Shown: positions 1 to 13,800 of the stretch, piece after piece | Numbering within the stretch: position 1 is the stretch's first letter | Layout of the letters: every line of letters starts with the position of its first letter | The notes under the pieces: model-generated | Told to the model about the DNA's origin: nothing | Seen by the model: only the letters and a program-made list of their open reading frames with translations | The model's database searches: none | Source of the DNA: Owenia fusiformis | Taxonomy: Eukaryota > Annelida > Polychaeta > Sabellida > Oweniidae | Assembly: GCA_903813345.2 (NCBI GenBank) | Contig: CAIIXF020000001.1 | Location: 7,259,098 to 7,323,097 of the forward strand | Length of the DNA: 64,000 bases | Direction of reading: 5' to 3' | Translations under genes and position numbers: made by a program

Positions 1-138
1 TTATCAAAATGAGAGAGAAATGGTAAAATGCTAAATCTCACCAGAAAGTCAAGATCAGGGAGGCTATTTCAAGAAAATATAAGGATTGCTAAACAGGTGT
101 TTATTTTGTAGGTAACTAAATAAAATTAATTGACTTAC

Positions 139-2634
139 TTTATCAAAACATACAACATTTATTGAGCCAGTGACATTAATACTACTAGGACTGATACAGT
201 AGACCAAGCGGTCCTTTAGTCTGGACTGAGCAAATACGATGCCTATGGTCATGGCAGCTGGCAATGCAGGAGGAACGACAATTGTCACCAAGTCTAGGAC
301 ACGCAGTACCACATGACCTGCACTATCTCCACGTTGAACCTGAAGATTAACAAATTAATACAAATATCAATTTTCACGCTCTTTTCATGTTTTCTTACAT
401 GAAATAGTTACTATTACGGTAATTATTTCGAACTTGATGAGCATGTGTGAAATAAAAATAAGAAACAAATCATATATTTTGTAAACAAGTTCCTAGCAAA
501 GAATAATTTTACTTAAAAGTGGTATTCAGTGTAAACTCTCTTATTCTACTATTTTGCAGTTTTGGTTTAGCGTGATTTGTATGATTTATAGCTCTATGTG
601 CTGTGGTGCTTTCTTTTCAAATGTTGGTGTACTGAAAAGTAAACCAGCTGCCAGAGCTAAATATTTATATCGATAGGGGCCTTAGTTAATGTAAACAACC
701 CTTGACACAATTACCTGTTCTTATGACAACTGCCTTAACCTTCTCGCTGCCATAGTAACGTGTTTGAATGACCTTAGTGCCACAGAATAGAACATGTCTT
801 GAATGTTGCTTTATGTTAAACATCACTTCCTTAATGGTAGATAGCTGAGGGTTTGGCAATGGAGTCTTAGTGACTGGAACACTTTCCCCTATAAACAAAT
901 ATTTTACATGAAAAGGAAACTAGAATGACAAATTAATAACTAATTAATAAATAAATATAAACTAGTGGGTAATAATGAAAAGTTTCCCCCATTTCTAAAG
1001 CGGCGATCTTGAAAAAAATTACTCACCAATATACAACTTTGCAAAAATATGAAGCAAATCCATCCACTAGTATTCAATTTATCTTATATTATATCTTATG
1101 GACAGACAGACTGACTGACTGATGGACAATGGGCTTCACTATATCCCTACCAAACTTTGTTAGTATAATCAAGTGTAAGAGTTATCTTCCGTCAACTGAA
1201 AATACATTACCTGTCAACATGCTTTCATTGACAATACAGTTTCCTGTGATGAGAACGGCATCAACCTGCATGACACAGCCCTGGCATGGAATCTCGATGA
1301 TATCACCGGGGACCAATAAATCTGATGGAACATCTGCAAAGTCTGGAATAAGGAAAATATTGACACTATTATTTGGCCATAAACATACAGTGCCATGCAG
1401 GAAAAAGAAGGTCTGAGGTTAAATGAATTTAGTTTTGTGTGGAAAGTGGTGCAACAATACTATGCAACAACTATAGTAGTAAATCCAACAACAAGACAGT
1501 GTTACAAAGATATTCACAAAATTGTTAAATGCAAACCATAAAATGTTTTTTTCAAGTACAAGTTATAATATCATAGATTTGGGCCTCTTTCAGAAATAAA
1601 TATTAATTCTCCAAATTGATTTACCATTCTTTCCCTGGCATACACCGACAATTTCTTCACTGTGGATGGTCTCCTTCAAAGCTCTCTGCATCTACAAATA
1701 ATAATAATAGCGTAGCTACTACTTTCACAGGTATCTTCACGACAAATGCATTTTTTTAATAACGTCTATATCTCTATCAACATACTTAACACAATAACGC
1801 ATGAACTAATGCAACTTATATGTATGGAATAATACCCTCATATAAATATTATCAATACTGGTTACTATACGAATAAAATTGGCATATTTATTGGATAAAT
1901 AGAGATTATTTACTGGGAGGAACAGAATATACAATGGTCAACAAAAGGTCAGGCTATGGAAGAAAAACATCATGGATATTGATATCTGCACGAGCCAGCA
2001 AGCCAAGTGCAGGTATCATACCAATTTATAGATAAAAATCATATCACTCAAAATTCATAGGATATACAGCACTCAATGTATCAATTTTGTAAATACAGTG
2101 TACTGAACATTATAATGAAACATGTGTCCTTACCTCTGTTATTAGAAGTACAAGTTAAGTATAGGTTTAACATGTACACGGATAGAATTAAAACCATAGC
2201 TAACTCTCCTGAAATATAAACAAACTGTAATAATGACTCCTTTACCTAAAATCATTTGTATAATATGATGTACATAGAGTGTCAAAAACAAGTAAACCAA
2301 TTTTTCTATCCCTAAAAGGCTAAATGCTTATTTTTAAGCTATTTATTATAACTAGTAAGTAGTACGATGCTTTCTGACACCAACTTATTGAGACATAGAC
2401 AAATTCCATGTGTTATATAAAATTTAATAATATTCCACTATGACAATTAATTATAAAAGGATGCAACATTATTATATATTAGGGGTAGCAGTATTTACTT
2501 ATTAGATCAATACTTTCAAAATGAGAAAGTACAATAGTCAACTTATTAAAGACTTGTACCTCCTGTCTTTATCTTTCTGTGATAAACCCTTTGCCTCATG
2601 GAAGTATGAACATGCATGGTTGCTCTCAAGGCCC
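139..2634 (-). pseudogene. Partial tandem duplicate of the P5B ATPase gene (copy B), disabled and continuing off the left edge
   Basis: Six exons match copy A, introns included: 2560-2634, 2134-2208, 1625-1691, 1211-1342, 715-888 and 139-339. They carry part of the N-terminal region, the A domain (TGES spans an exon joint) and the PPALP membrane signature. Compared with copy A: homology stops near 2752, so the first three or four exons are absent; the exon at 2134-2208 has a 5-bp insertion that brings a stop into frame; the 135-nt membrane exon and the 146-nt exon after the TGES exon are missing. Losing 146 nt shifts the frame. By eye, five surviving exons differ from copy A at 13 sites, 9 of them silent. 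This is best read as a recent duplicate that is now broken. An assembly or haplotype artefact is possible, and the 3' exons are outside the window. Confidence 0.78.
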
Positions 2635-2752
2635 CTAAAATGTAAACAACAAAAACGATGAAAGTGAGCGTACATTGAAAAATGTTCAAGAACTCAACAA
2701 TTTCTTATTAGGAAAATATGGGAAACAACCTCTCAAAAATTAAAAATGCACT

Positions 2753-5347
2753 TTAGTCCCTGATCTGGACCCTCTGAAAAAAAGTTTTGTTGTCCAGTAC
2801 TTTCCCACATAAAATGATTGTACCGTTTGAAAGAACAGACTTCCCTCTTAAAGAAAACACCTCTTCTATTGATGTAAACAGGGGCAAAAGGCACCAAAAC
2901 GGTCTAAAGTGCAATTAACATAATATATGTGTAATATTTTATTATAAATAAAAACCACATAACAGATGTACTTCAAATGTTCACACATGTTACATGGTAA
3001 AAAGTCCTAGACCTCATTATTTTTTCGGTGACCATCTTGCATTCTGGCAGCCATCTTGGAAGTTTTAAGATAAATCTTGTCATCACGATTTAAATGTTGT
3101 CTAGCCTATCAGATATTTTTAAATGAATGATCGAGTGCCTGAGTACATTTTCTCAGATTTTATTCTGCTCTAATTTTTGAATTTCAAAACAGCTGATTTG
3201 TTATTCGCTGACTTTTTGTCCTATATTTTTTATGAAACATAGTGTATAAACTGATGTTGTTTTAAACCTTGTTTTATTTTATAACCATTTCTAAAGTACA
3301 GTTAACATAATATATGTGTAATATTTTATTATAAATAATTGTTTTATATTTCTTTCTATTGCATATAATTCCAATTGTAATTTATAGAAATGAATTGAAT
3401 AACATGTATTTCTTTTATGGACAAAACATATTAACACTGCTACAGTGTACATTACTTCTCATATTAATTATATATAATACTCATAGAATTTTTTTTTAAA
3501 AATCTGAAATCTGAATAAACAAAAGGAAAAGGAAATATGTGTGGTGCAATTATTATTGTTAAGTGACGGTCACAGTGCTATATTTCAGTATAACAGGCTA
3601 CTTCACTGAAGGCTAAATCAGATTCATGGCAGTCATATTTGAGGTAACATAAATGTAAAGTAAGTTATGAAAAGTAATGTTGCCAAAAGTAGTTTCACTG
3701 AAATAGCATCATGCTATAACCAGCAGACCTCTACACAAAATTCTATAGAATGGGTAAATAATACTTCCCATTCTTAGTGAACACTAATGGAGTAAAGGTA
3801 ATCTTTTTTGGCACACCCTGTATGATATTTGCAAAATACTGTATTTTAGCCTGAATAAAACATTACCAGCTAATAATTGTAATTATTTTCACTGTACTAT
3901 TGTTTTAGAATACTGTCTAATATGATTTAAGGATTTAAGTACAACAATCTATCAGATGGACATATGCATGAGATTAATTGTAAACATAGTTTTAAACACT
4001 CAATAGGTCATTAACATTTTTCGAGGGCACAATTACAATTGCAATATATCTACTGAGTATTATACACATACACAAAACAAAACATTGGACTAAAATTCAT
4101 AAATTAATCCACAGCTGGTTTTAATGATTTGAACTACACAAATTCACATACATAAATTAATACAACTGGACAAAATATAGTCAAAATAAGCGTGGCATGG
4201 TTTTTGCTGAAAAAATCTTTTAGCTAAGCTTGAAACTATCTTGGCTGGTGCTAATACCTCCCACTCCAGCTATTATTATATCTTCCATGATTGGCAAGAA
4301 TATGTGGAACAATGTTTCAACATTGTAAGAAATAAAAATCTAACAACAGCAGCCCTACAGCTACTGCTCATTTATTAATATCATCCAAAATGTACAAAAG
4401 CATGAATAAAATACAAGGCAAAATGGAAGCACAATATATAAATAATGATTCTAATATTTACAATTATTGAGCTAATTGTCTTGGGGACACTGCACATTCA
4501 AATGTTAAACACTGTGCTGATGTCTCTCAAATATTGAGGACGTGGACACTGGTCTCTCTGTTGGAAAACTAGAGTATAGTATTATAAGAATGAATTCTTT
4601 CCTTTTGTCAAAAGAACATGGATTGGGAACATTAGGGATAAAATGGGAAGCAAATGAATGCATGAGCAGTATCTCAAAGAAAATCAATTTTAAACTTCCA
4701 CATTGTATCCACAGATTAAGAGATACAAGTATGGCTATTAAATACATAGTAATTTAATTTGCATATGCACTATGTAGAACCAACAAAAAGGTCACATGTC
4801 TCATTTAAAAAAAGCAAAAACATGGAAACTTACTAAACCAAATCTTATCGAACTACATTAGATAAATCTTGATATGACTTTTGTAATGTCAACATTCAAA
4901 GAAAATAACCTAATATGGACTTGTACTGTGATTCTCAGTACATAGCTGGTGAGAAGACAGTGGTCCTTACTTCAAGACCAAGAATGTTATATACTTCCTT
5001 TAATAAGGTAACAATTTTAAAAAAAAACAGAAAAAATGAGTATCGAAGACTACACAAAATATCAATCCTACAAATTGCACTTTACAAAAACTGTTGTAAA
5101 AAGAAGTCTTCGTACATAAAGATACTCAGCTTATAGACTATAAATATAATATCATAATAAAAAAAAAGTAACCCATGCAACTGACAAATATGAACTCATG
5201 TGTGTGACTCTTAAGAGGCAGCCAATTAAGGGAGATTAACCCTTCATTAACACACAATTGTAAACACTGTAAGAATTCAGGAATTAAGCCTTGTTTATAA
5301 GCAAATATGAAAAAGCCATAAGTTCTTAAGCACCAGTCTCCCTTATG
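2753..5347. other. Spacer between copy B and the stop codon of copy A; no gene seen
   Basis: This AT-rich stretch should include the 3' UTR of copy A. It has no convincing exon. A direct repeat of about 48 bp (key string taaagtgcaattaacata or a close variant) occurs near 2899 and again near 3293, flanking about 350 bp that includes a decayed copy of a 'ccatcttg' type intronic repeat. The rest shows nothing I can name. The short open frames around 4505-5136 lack coding character. Confidence 0.5.
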
Positions 5348-7892
5348 TCATAGTTGGGTAGCACTATGCCCTAGCTGTAAAAGTGGTACATTGTTATGTG
5401 TTGTTAAGTTGCTCATTTGATGTAATTGTTCATTTCTTATGGTTCTGTCAATAGGGACTGGGTATGTATCCACTAAATCTGTGGGTTCCTGACTGCTAAG
5501 CAATGGTACCACATTCCCCTCAACAGGATGATCGGGAAGTATTGCATTGGGGTTTGATGAGCCACTATTGGGCGAGACAAGACTAGCTGTCCCACTGTAA
5601 CCACTATCTGGTTCTGGAGATTTAGGACTTATCAGCTGTGTGCTATCACTGAGAGGTGTCAATACAGTAGTGGGGCTAATGTCATCTACATCCACTACTC
5701 CAGGGGAACTTTCAATACGGAGGAGGTCCACAATTGACTGAGAGGATTTAACAGGTGGCCACTGTGGAAGCTCTGCAATTTCTTCCTCTACTGCCTCATA
5801 ATGGTAGCGATCATCACGGTTCATGCAACGTTGTAATGCATTCTGGCATTTCTGCCTGATGAGATTAGTGTCTATGAGGAAAGTCTGCAAGTACATGTAA
5901 TACACACATGCATTTATTTCAATGTTCATTTACCATGGGTGTCACTTCAAACTTTATAAATATGGCAACATTCAGTGAGCTCACATGATGATAGACCTAA
6001 TCTCTCCAAAATGACTTAAAACTGTGACAAACAATGGTGTAAATTACTTGCACAAGGCCCCATAATGTGTTCTTGATCAGGTGATTGGCAGTTTCCATCT
6101 GAACAACTGGAATTGTTGCCAAGTGGATGGGAGGACAGACATACAGAAAGATGAGCTAAAAAGTGTCAGTCACATATTAAACACTTAGTTACTCATTCTG
6201 TAAAAACAAATTACTTTACTCACCTCAAGAAGGAAGCATATGAAGAAGTTTGCAACTGCAATTCCTAGCAGGATCAATCTGAAGGGTATAGAGGGTGGCG
6301 GTTGCAGCTCCATGAAGTCTATTATGAATTGCAGGGGGTACACTGTCAACCAGACAGTCACAGCTGTTAGAACTATCAGATTTGCCAGGAACCAGTCTTT
6401 GAGGAAAAATAAATAAAAAAAAAGTCAATGGCATAATTAATATACCCATAAGCATATATACTATAGGGTGTTCAATAAGTATTGCTTAATTGTTAAAACT
6501 TTTGTCCTGTTGGTTGGTTAACATTTACATTGTTCTGTCCAAATTTTCAACATTATATTATTTAGATAAAGTTTGAGTACAGCACCAAAGTCAACATGTA
6601 TTTATATCTTATGAAATACTATTTGTTGGACGTTTAACTCTGAGCGCTGAACACTATCCTCATATATAAATATATCGAAGTAGGAATGTTAACATCCCAA
6701 TTACTGGCTCAACAAAATGAGGCACGGGAAAATACTACTGAAATTTACTTACAATTTGAGAAAATGCTTTTCCTATAAGGAGAACCCTTGGAGTATATGA
6801 TAGCTAGAGTAATGTACTGGAAGGCAGAGACAATAAAGACAGCATTCTCCTCATCACTGGCGTATTCGTCGTCTTCATTGGGAACAAATGGCTCAAACCT
6901 GTAGGAAAATTGCCAAGTGTCATTATTAAGGTTTTTATATTGGAATGGAATAAAGAATCAGTTACATGTTTTTAATATTATTCTATACATACAGAGGAAA
7001 CAGTAGAAACCTCACTAAATAGAAACAAGGTATATACAGCCAGATGTGAACCAGTAGAGGTTGACTGTCAAGGGTCTACAGGATAATCCCTCTGGAGAAC
7101 ATTAGGATTATTAGGAATAAATGGCAATACAAGGAAGCAGGCGATTGGAAGCATTACAAGAACAGCAAGGAAAGCATCAAAATAGCTCTGGATCAAAAGA
7201 GCAGAGAACTGGAACACAAAATACATGTAGACACCAACTAGAAGTATTTAGCTTGAGAAGCACACACTTGTCCCACACCACTTTGTAGGGGTCACCTGGT
7301 AGAGATATACAATGTTGAAAGACCCGAAATAACAATGAAACCTGAGGCACATTGCTGATGATGGGACAAGCACATAGAGTAACACCAAAGTATGTTTATC
7401 AAAGTACATGATTAAATTGTCACCTTCTCCATAGTCTCTGGACATTGCCAAATGACCACTGCTTATGGAAATTCTTAAAAAATCCTCTACATTTCATTGA
7501 TAAAACGTCCCTCCAAATATTCCCAGAACTTAAAGAGGATTTTCATCATTTGAAGAAAGGTTCTCCCCTGCCAATGTAATCTTACATAAAATATTGTGCT
7601 GCATAATTACTAATTTTAAAGTTTTTTAATATTGCGTAAATTAAAAGGGCATCAAATTAATATTTTGAATTTCCTTTTACTTCTCACAACATTTCAAAAA
7701 AATTGGAGGAATAATTGTATGTTATAGCAGTTTGCACCTACCATGGTTGTTCCTTAACATAGAACCATGTCCCAACTTGCACAGCAAGCATAGCAGACAT
7801 CTGTATGAAGAGAGACATAATAGGAGCAGTACTGATCAGACTCACAGGAGGACGCTCTCGTACAAGTTTAGGGTATGCTCCTGTTCGACCAT
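5348..7892 (-). CDS. ATP13A3: Copy A exons 23-26: last helices and cytosolic tail
   Basis: Three exons encode the last membrane helices ([55 protein letters not shown]). The final exon (5348-5884) adds a tail of 178 residues with many Ser, Pro, Thr and Asp and almost no hydrophobic runs. It looks disordered and is a plausible phosphorylation or sorting region. It is longer than I recall for vertebrate ATP13A3. The stop is TGA at 5350-5348. Confidence 0.92.
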
Positions 7893-10800
7893 CTATAAAA
7901 TGCAAAATTAGTTAATAGAAAACACAGTGAAATCATGTGCTTTATTTAAGGGCTGTTACTAGAATCCATGCTAAATATTTTAAAATTGAGCTATGAAAGT
8001 GACTGACTCCTCCACATATAGTCATACAATTATCACTGAACATGGAAACCTTTTGAAGATAAGGGTCAAATCAACCTACCAGATATTTTAACTATATAAT
8101 ATGGATGGATATGAGTACAACGAGGTTAATTTACATGAAAATGAAATGTAAAGGAAAAATTATGCTCACATGTAATACTGAGTGTCGTCAACAAGGCTAG
8201 GTCAATGTAGAGGAACTGGAAGTCTGTCAGGTTAGCACCAATCCAGTAGAGTAGAAGAACTGATATGAACTGACACAGAGAATATGTGGCCATGTATTTA
8301 AAGATGCCAAAAGATGTCACTAGCGCAGCTCGCCCTTCCCTGAAACACAATGAGCCAAACTTTGCTATTTGCTTGAACTGGTTTCAAATTAAAAGAGTAA
8401 TTCAGTATAGTACAATATCTCCGTTCAACAAAAGGAGACATCAAAAGGAGATATCAAAATCCTAAAATAATGAATACATGCATTGGAAGAATTAATTGTA
8501 TTTACAAGATGTATGAAGGTGATCTTACTTGATGACAGCAGGTATACATGTTATGTTAGGTTCCTTAGAGGTGAATGGGGAAGCAACAGAAGCCTCTGCT
8601 TCAGACAGTGACACGCCTGCATGTGCTGTCTTCAAGGCCCCACAATCATTGGCCCCATCCCCACACATCCCTACATAGTACCTGCAATACAATAAAATGT
8701 GTATGTCAGTGACACGCCTGCATGTGCTGTCTTCAAGGCCCCACAATCATTGGCTCCATCCGCACACATCCCTATTCCCTACATAGTACCTGCAATACAA
8801 TACAATGTGTATATCAGTGACACGCCTGCATGTGCTGTCTTCATCCCCATTTCTCAACCAATCAGAATGTAGCATAGATGATTCTCCATACATGAACGAC
8901 AGTGCATTATGCACATCCGGGAATCTGAATTATATTGTGACGTCACATCTGGGGGAAACGGCCACTGTCAAAATTTATATGAGAGAATGACAAGTTAACC
9001 AATGTTTTCTTTATTTTTTATGTTTGAATCCTTAAATAAAATGACTTACCCAACCTCCTGCAGGGCTTCTACAAGTTGTGATTTCTGTTCTGGTGACATC
9101 CTCGCAAAAACAGTGCCCCGCACAACCAACTTCGGGATTATGTCAGGGTAGTACTGCCGGATCAAGCCCCAGGACTTGCCGGTGATAGCAAAATGGAAGT
9201 GTTCATTCCCCTCTTCTATCTCAAGAGAGTAGGTCTCCTGCAAATTGAAGCATTCATCAAAATCAATGCGATAATTCAAGTTTTGACATTCATGCCCATT
9301 TTTAAAATCAGGTTTTTAGCCAACCATTCTTCTGAATTTCCAATGTTTGTTAAAATGCTTGGTGAAATAATGTACTTTAGGTCATCTCAATTATGAAAGA
9401 GCCTAAAATGATTAAAATACATGTAGTTTTAATACATTAATGCTTCTACAAATAAAATATTCAGGAAGTGCAAATCAACAAATCTGTTCAACATGCAAGT
9501 GCACGAGCAGGTTGTTCATAAACAAATGTTATCTGGCTTACCATTTGCTTTGTGTGGATCTCTTCCACTTTGGACTTGGTATCCTCAGCATACGTCCATT
9601 CTATCTGAGCATTTTGTTTCCCAATAGGTGGCACGACAGTTACAAGGATCACTTTATCGTTGGGATCGATCATTTCACAATCTCTTGCTACACTCAGGGC
9701 AGTTAGCATATTGTCACCTGTGAATGGAAATAGATTGTATGCATTAAATAACATGTAAAGTTTAATTAAATATAACTTTTTGATTGGTATTTCATAGTCT
9801 ACTTTTCTTAGGTCTAGTAACCTATTTTCTCGAAGTGCATTACGCCGTGTGACCAAATAACACCACAGAAATCACAGATTATATTTAGATACCATAATAT
9901 GACATAAGAGGTGTGGAATACCTGTAACCATAATAGTTCTGAGATCAGCATCTCGTAGTTGTCTAATGACAGGGCTTGTCTCTTGCTTCAGTCTGTTCTC
10001 CATGACCAGCAGGCCCAGAAATATAAGATCATTTTCCATCTGCTCTCTACAAGGAGAACAAAAATATGTTTGCATGTCCATTATCTATCTCAACCAGAAC
10101 AACGGCAACTCCAAAGCGTAGCGAATCCCATCGAACAGAAATGGCTGGCATTTTACAAACAAAATATATAGCAAATATCGTAAAATAACACACATAAGAA
10201 AGGCCACCATTTTCAAAATGGTTGCTCACTAGCCAAGTTGTCATCAGAAGAAGAAATATGCTTTTAAGTAGCGACATATAAATTTTTTTAAAAATCACCC
10301 ACGTATACATGTAAATGCTGACGATTTTTTAAAATGGCCGCCTACTACCCAAAATGTCATAAGACAGTATGCAATCCTTACGAGTATTCACATATCAAAT
10401 ATAAACAAAATCGCTCTATTACTTTTTGAATTATAATAAAAAATGTAAAACAAGAACACAAATGTGTACAATATGTCCCCACCAAGTGGTGATCCCGTGA
10501 AATGGTTATCCTGAAAATGAGTAGACAAGACTTTACCAACACAATTTGAGGACGGAAAATCCAAAGTGGCCACCTTAAAATTTACCCAGAATGCCAAAAA
10601 TTTAGTCAGTTCTAGATTTTCATACTAAGAACCACCCCTGAAAATTTGAAATTGATCCGTCACACAGTTAACCAGAAAACATGTAAACAAGACTTTACAG
10701 ACAAGATTTCAGGATGGAAAATCCAAAATGGCTGCCTTGACATTTACCCAGAATGTCAAAAAACTAATCTGTTTGTAGATTTTCATACTAAGAATCATCC

Positions 10801-13800
10801 CTGAAAATATGAAATTGATCTACCAAACGGTTCACCCGAAAACGGGTAGACAAGACTTTACAGACAAGATTTTAGGACAGAAAATCCAAAATGGCTGCCT
10901 TAACATTTACACAGAATGCAAAAAAACTAATCAGATGTAGATTTTCATATGAAGAATCATCCCTGAAAATTTGAAATTGATCTATCAAACCGTTCACCTA
11001 AGAACGCGTAGACAAGACTTTACAGGCAAGATTTTAAGACGGAAAATCCAAAATGGCTGCCTTGACATTTACCCAGAATGCAAAAAAACTAATCAGTTCT
11101 AGATTTTCATACTAAGAATCATTCCTGAAAATTTGAAATTGATCTACCATACAGTTCACCTGAAAACGAGTAGACAAGACTTTACAGACAAGATTTTAGG
11201 ACGGAAAATCCAAAATGGCTGCCTTGACATTTACCCAGAATGCCAAAAAACTAATGAGATCTAGATTTTTATACTAAGAATCATCCCTGAAAATTTGAAA
11301 TTGATCCACCAAATGGTTCACCTGAAAACGCGCAGACAAGACTTCACAGACAAGATTTTAGGACGGAAAATCCAAAATGGCTGCCTTGGCATTTACCCAG
11401 AATGCCAAAAAACTAATGAGATCTAGATTTTTATACTAAGAATCATCCCTGAAAATTTGAAATTGATCCACCAAACGGTTCACCTGAAAACGCGCAGACA
11501 AGACTTCACAGACAAGATTTTAGGACCGAAAAATCCAAAATGGCCGACAATAAAAAAGTCCTTATGAGTTTTTGCTGATTTCTTTTTACAAAATTATCAC
11601 ATATAACTACTGTTAACAATAAAGTAGGCTTTTACAACAAAGTGCATCTGAAATTATTTATAAAGCTACTAAATAGTTAAAGTATGAAAACTCAAAAACA
11701 CCATTCAATATGATACAAAGTATTATCGCGCGCTAACTTTTCTTAGGACATTCAAAATGGCTGACACGACTGAGCTAGCAGGTCCAAAACCTAATCAGAT
11801 CTAGAATGAAGTGAGCTGAACAAGATGTTAAAGTTTTAAAAGCAACTGTGAAGCAGTTTTTCTTAAAGTTTGCAGACAAGGATTTTAGCATTTGACTTCA
11901 AAATGGCCGACAGGAAGTAGGTTTCGAGTTAAATTTTTTTCATCCACATCTATAGGCACTCATAAGTTATCCCTGAAAATTTGAAGGTGATATCTGTAGC
12001 GGTTTTGGAGAAAACTCCCGGACGTACGGACGGACAGACAGACGGACGGACAGACGGACGCGCCTAGGCCGACAATATGGCCCCACACTATGTGGTGGGG
12101 ACATAATAACACACATAAAAATGGTGGCCATTTTTCAAAATGGCCCACTACTCCCCAAAGTTTTATTAGTCAATGTGCCATGCTAAAAGTATTCACATAT
12201 CAAATATGAACAAAATCACTCCAATACTTTTGGAGTTATAGCAAAAAATGTAAAAATGATGGCCATTTTTTAAAATCGCCACCTTCTACGCGAAGTGTCA
12301 TGAGACAGTGTGCAAGGTTCATAAGTATTCACATATCAAGTCTGAACAAAATCGCTCCACTACTTTTCAAGTTATAGTAAAAAACGTAAAAAATGATGGC
12401 CATTTTTCAAAATGGACGCCTACTACCCAAAGTGTCATTAGACAGTGTGCCATGCTTATAGTATTCACATATAAAATATGAACAAAATCGCTCTACTACT
12501 TTTTGAGTTATAGTCACGCCCGGTGATCATGAAAATGGGACGGAGGGGGGGAGCAGGCAATTTCCGCTAGAAAATTCAACAAATCTGGTAAAATTATTTT
12601 TTCAAGACAGAGTTTACGATTGAATTGCAAATTGAATAAGCGCACGGTATGATAAAATATGTTAGGTATTCTAGGATTATTTTTCAACCGATACTCTTTT
12701 AAGATATAAGATCTATTAAAAAAGGCGCAACGCAACCAACGTGCAAAAGTCAAAGTTTTTGCTATAAATCAAGCAACAATGGACTACACGACCTGTAATA
12801 AATACTTGTAAGTGATGTTATCATAACTAAATTAATGTCATTGCTGAATTTATAAAATAAGTTTCCATACGTAAAATAAAAAATAATCGAAAATAATTAA
12901 AATGGGACGGAGGGGGGAGGGGACGGAGGGGGGAGTAATAATTCTATAAAGTGAAACATCTTCACACGAATTCTTGTATTTGAAAAATGAACTCATTAAC
13001 TTAGTAAGAAACTGGATGATATACCCCTGGAGACTGAAAAATGGGGACATTTGGAGTAAAAGGACTTAAAGTCGCAAAACATCTCTAATCATGTCTTATA
13101 TACATATTGCTCCCCCCCTCCCCCCCTCCGTCCCAAATTCATTATTTTCGATTATTTTTTATTTCACATATGGAAACTTATTTTATAAATTCAGCAATGA
13201 CATTAATTTAGTTATGATAACATCACTTACAAGTATTTATTACAGGTCTTCCAGACCATTGTTGCTTGATTTATAGCAAAAACGTTGATTTGTGCCTGTT
13301 GATGGCCTTGCGCCTTTTTTAATAGATCTCATACCTTAGATGCGTATCGTTTCAGAAAAAATCCCAGAAAACCTAACATATTCTACCATACCGTGCGCCT
13401 GTCCATTTAGCAATTCAATAGTAAACTTTTTCTTGAAAAAATAAATCTCCCAGATTTGTTGAATTTCCTAGCAGAAATTGCCTGCTCCCCCCTCCGTCCC
13501 ATATTCACGATCACCAGGCGTGATAGTAAAGAATGTAAAATAACACACGTAAAAATGATGGCCATTTTGAAAAATGGCCGCCTACTACCCAAAATGTCAT
13601 TAGACATTCGCCCATGCTTAAAGTATTCACATACCAAATATGAACAAAATCGCTCAACTACTTTTTGACTTACAGTAAAAATGTTAAATAACACACGTAA
13701 AAATGGCGGCCATTTTGAAAAATGGCCGCCTACTCCCAAAAATGTCATTAGACATTGTGTCATGCTTAAAGTATTCACATACCAAATATGAACAAAATCG

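Noticed and set aside
1129-1416. 95-codon plus-strand frame over the copy B A-domain exon
   Set aside because: It is the reverse complement of a real minus-strand exon; the same shadow appears at 25755-25979.
4505-5136. Open frames of 71-80 codons on both strands downstream of the ATPase
   Set aside because: No splice context, composition unlike the real exons, overlapping frames on opposite strands; probably 3' UTR.
8815-8990. 61-codon plus-strand frame near 8.8-9.0 kb
   Set aside because: It begins in the duplicated exon fragment and runs into intron sequence, with no domain.
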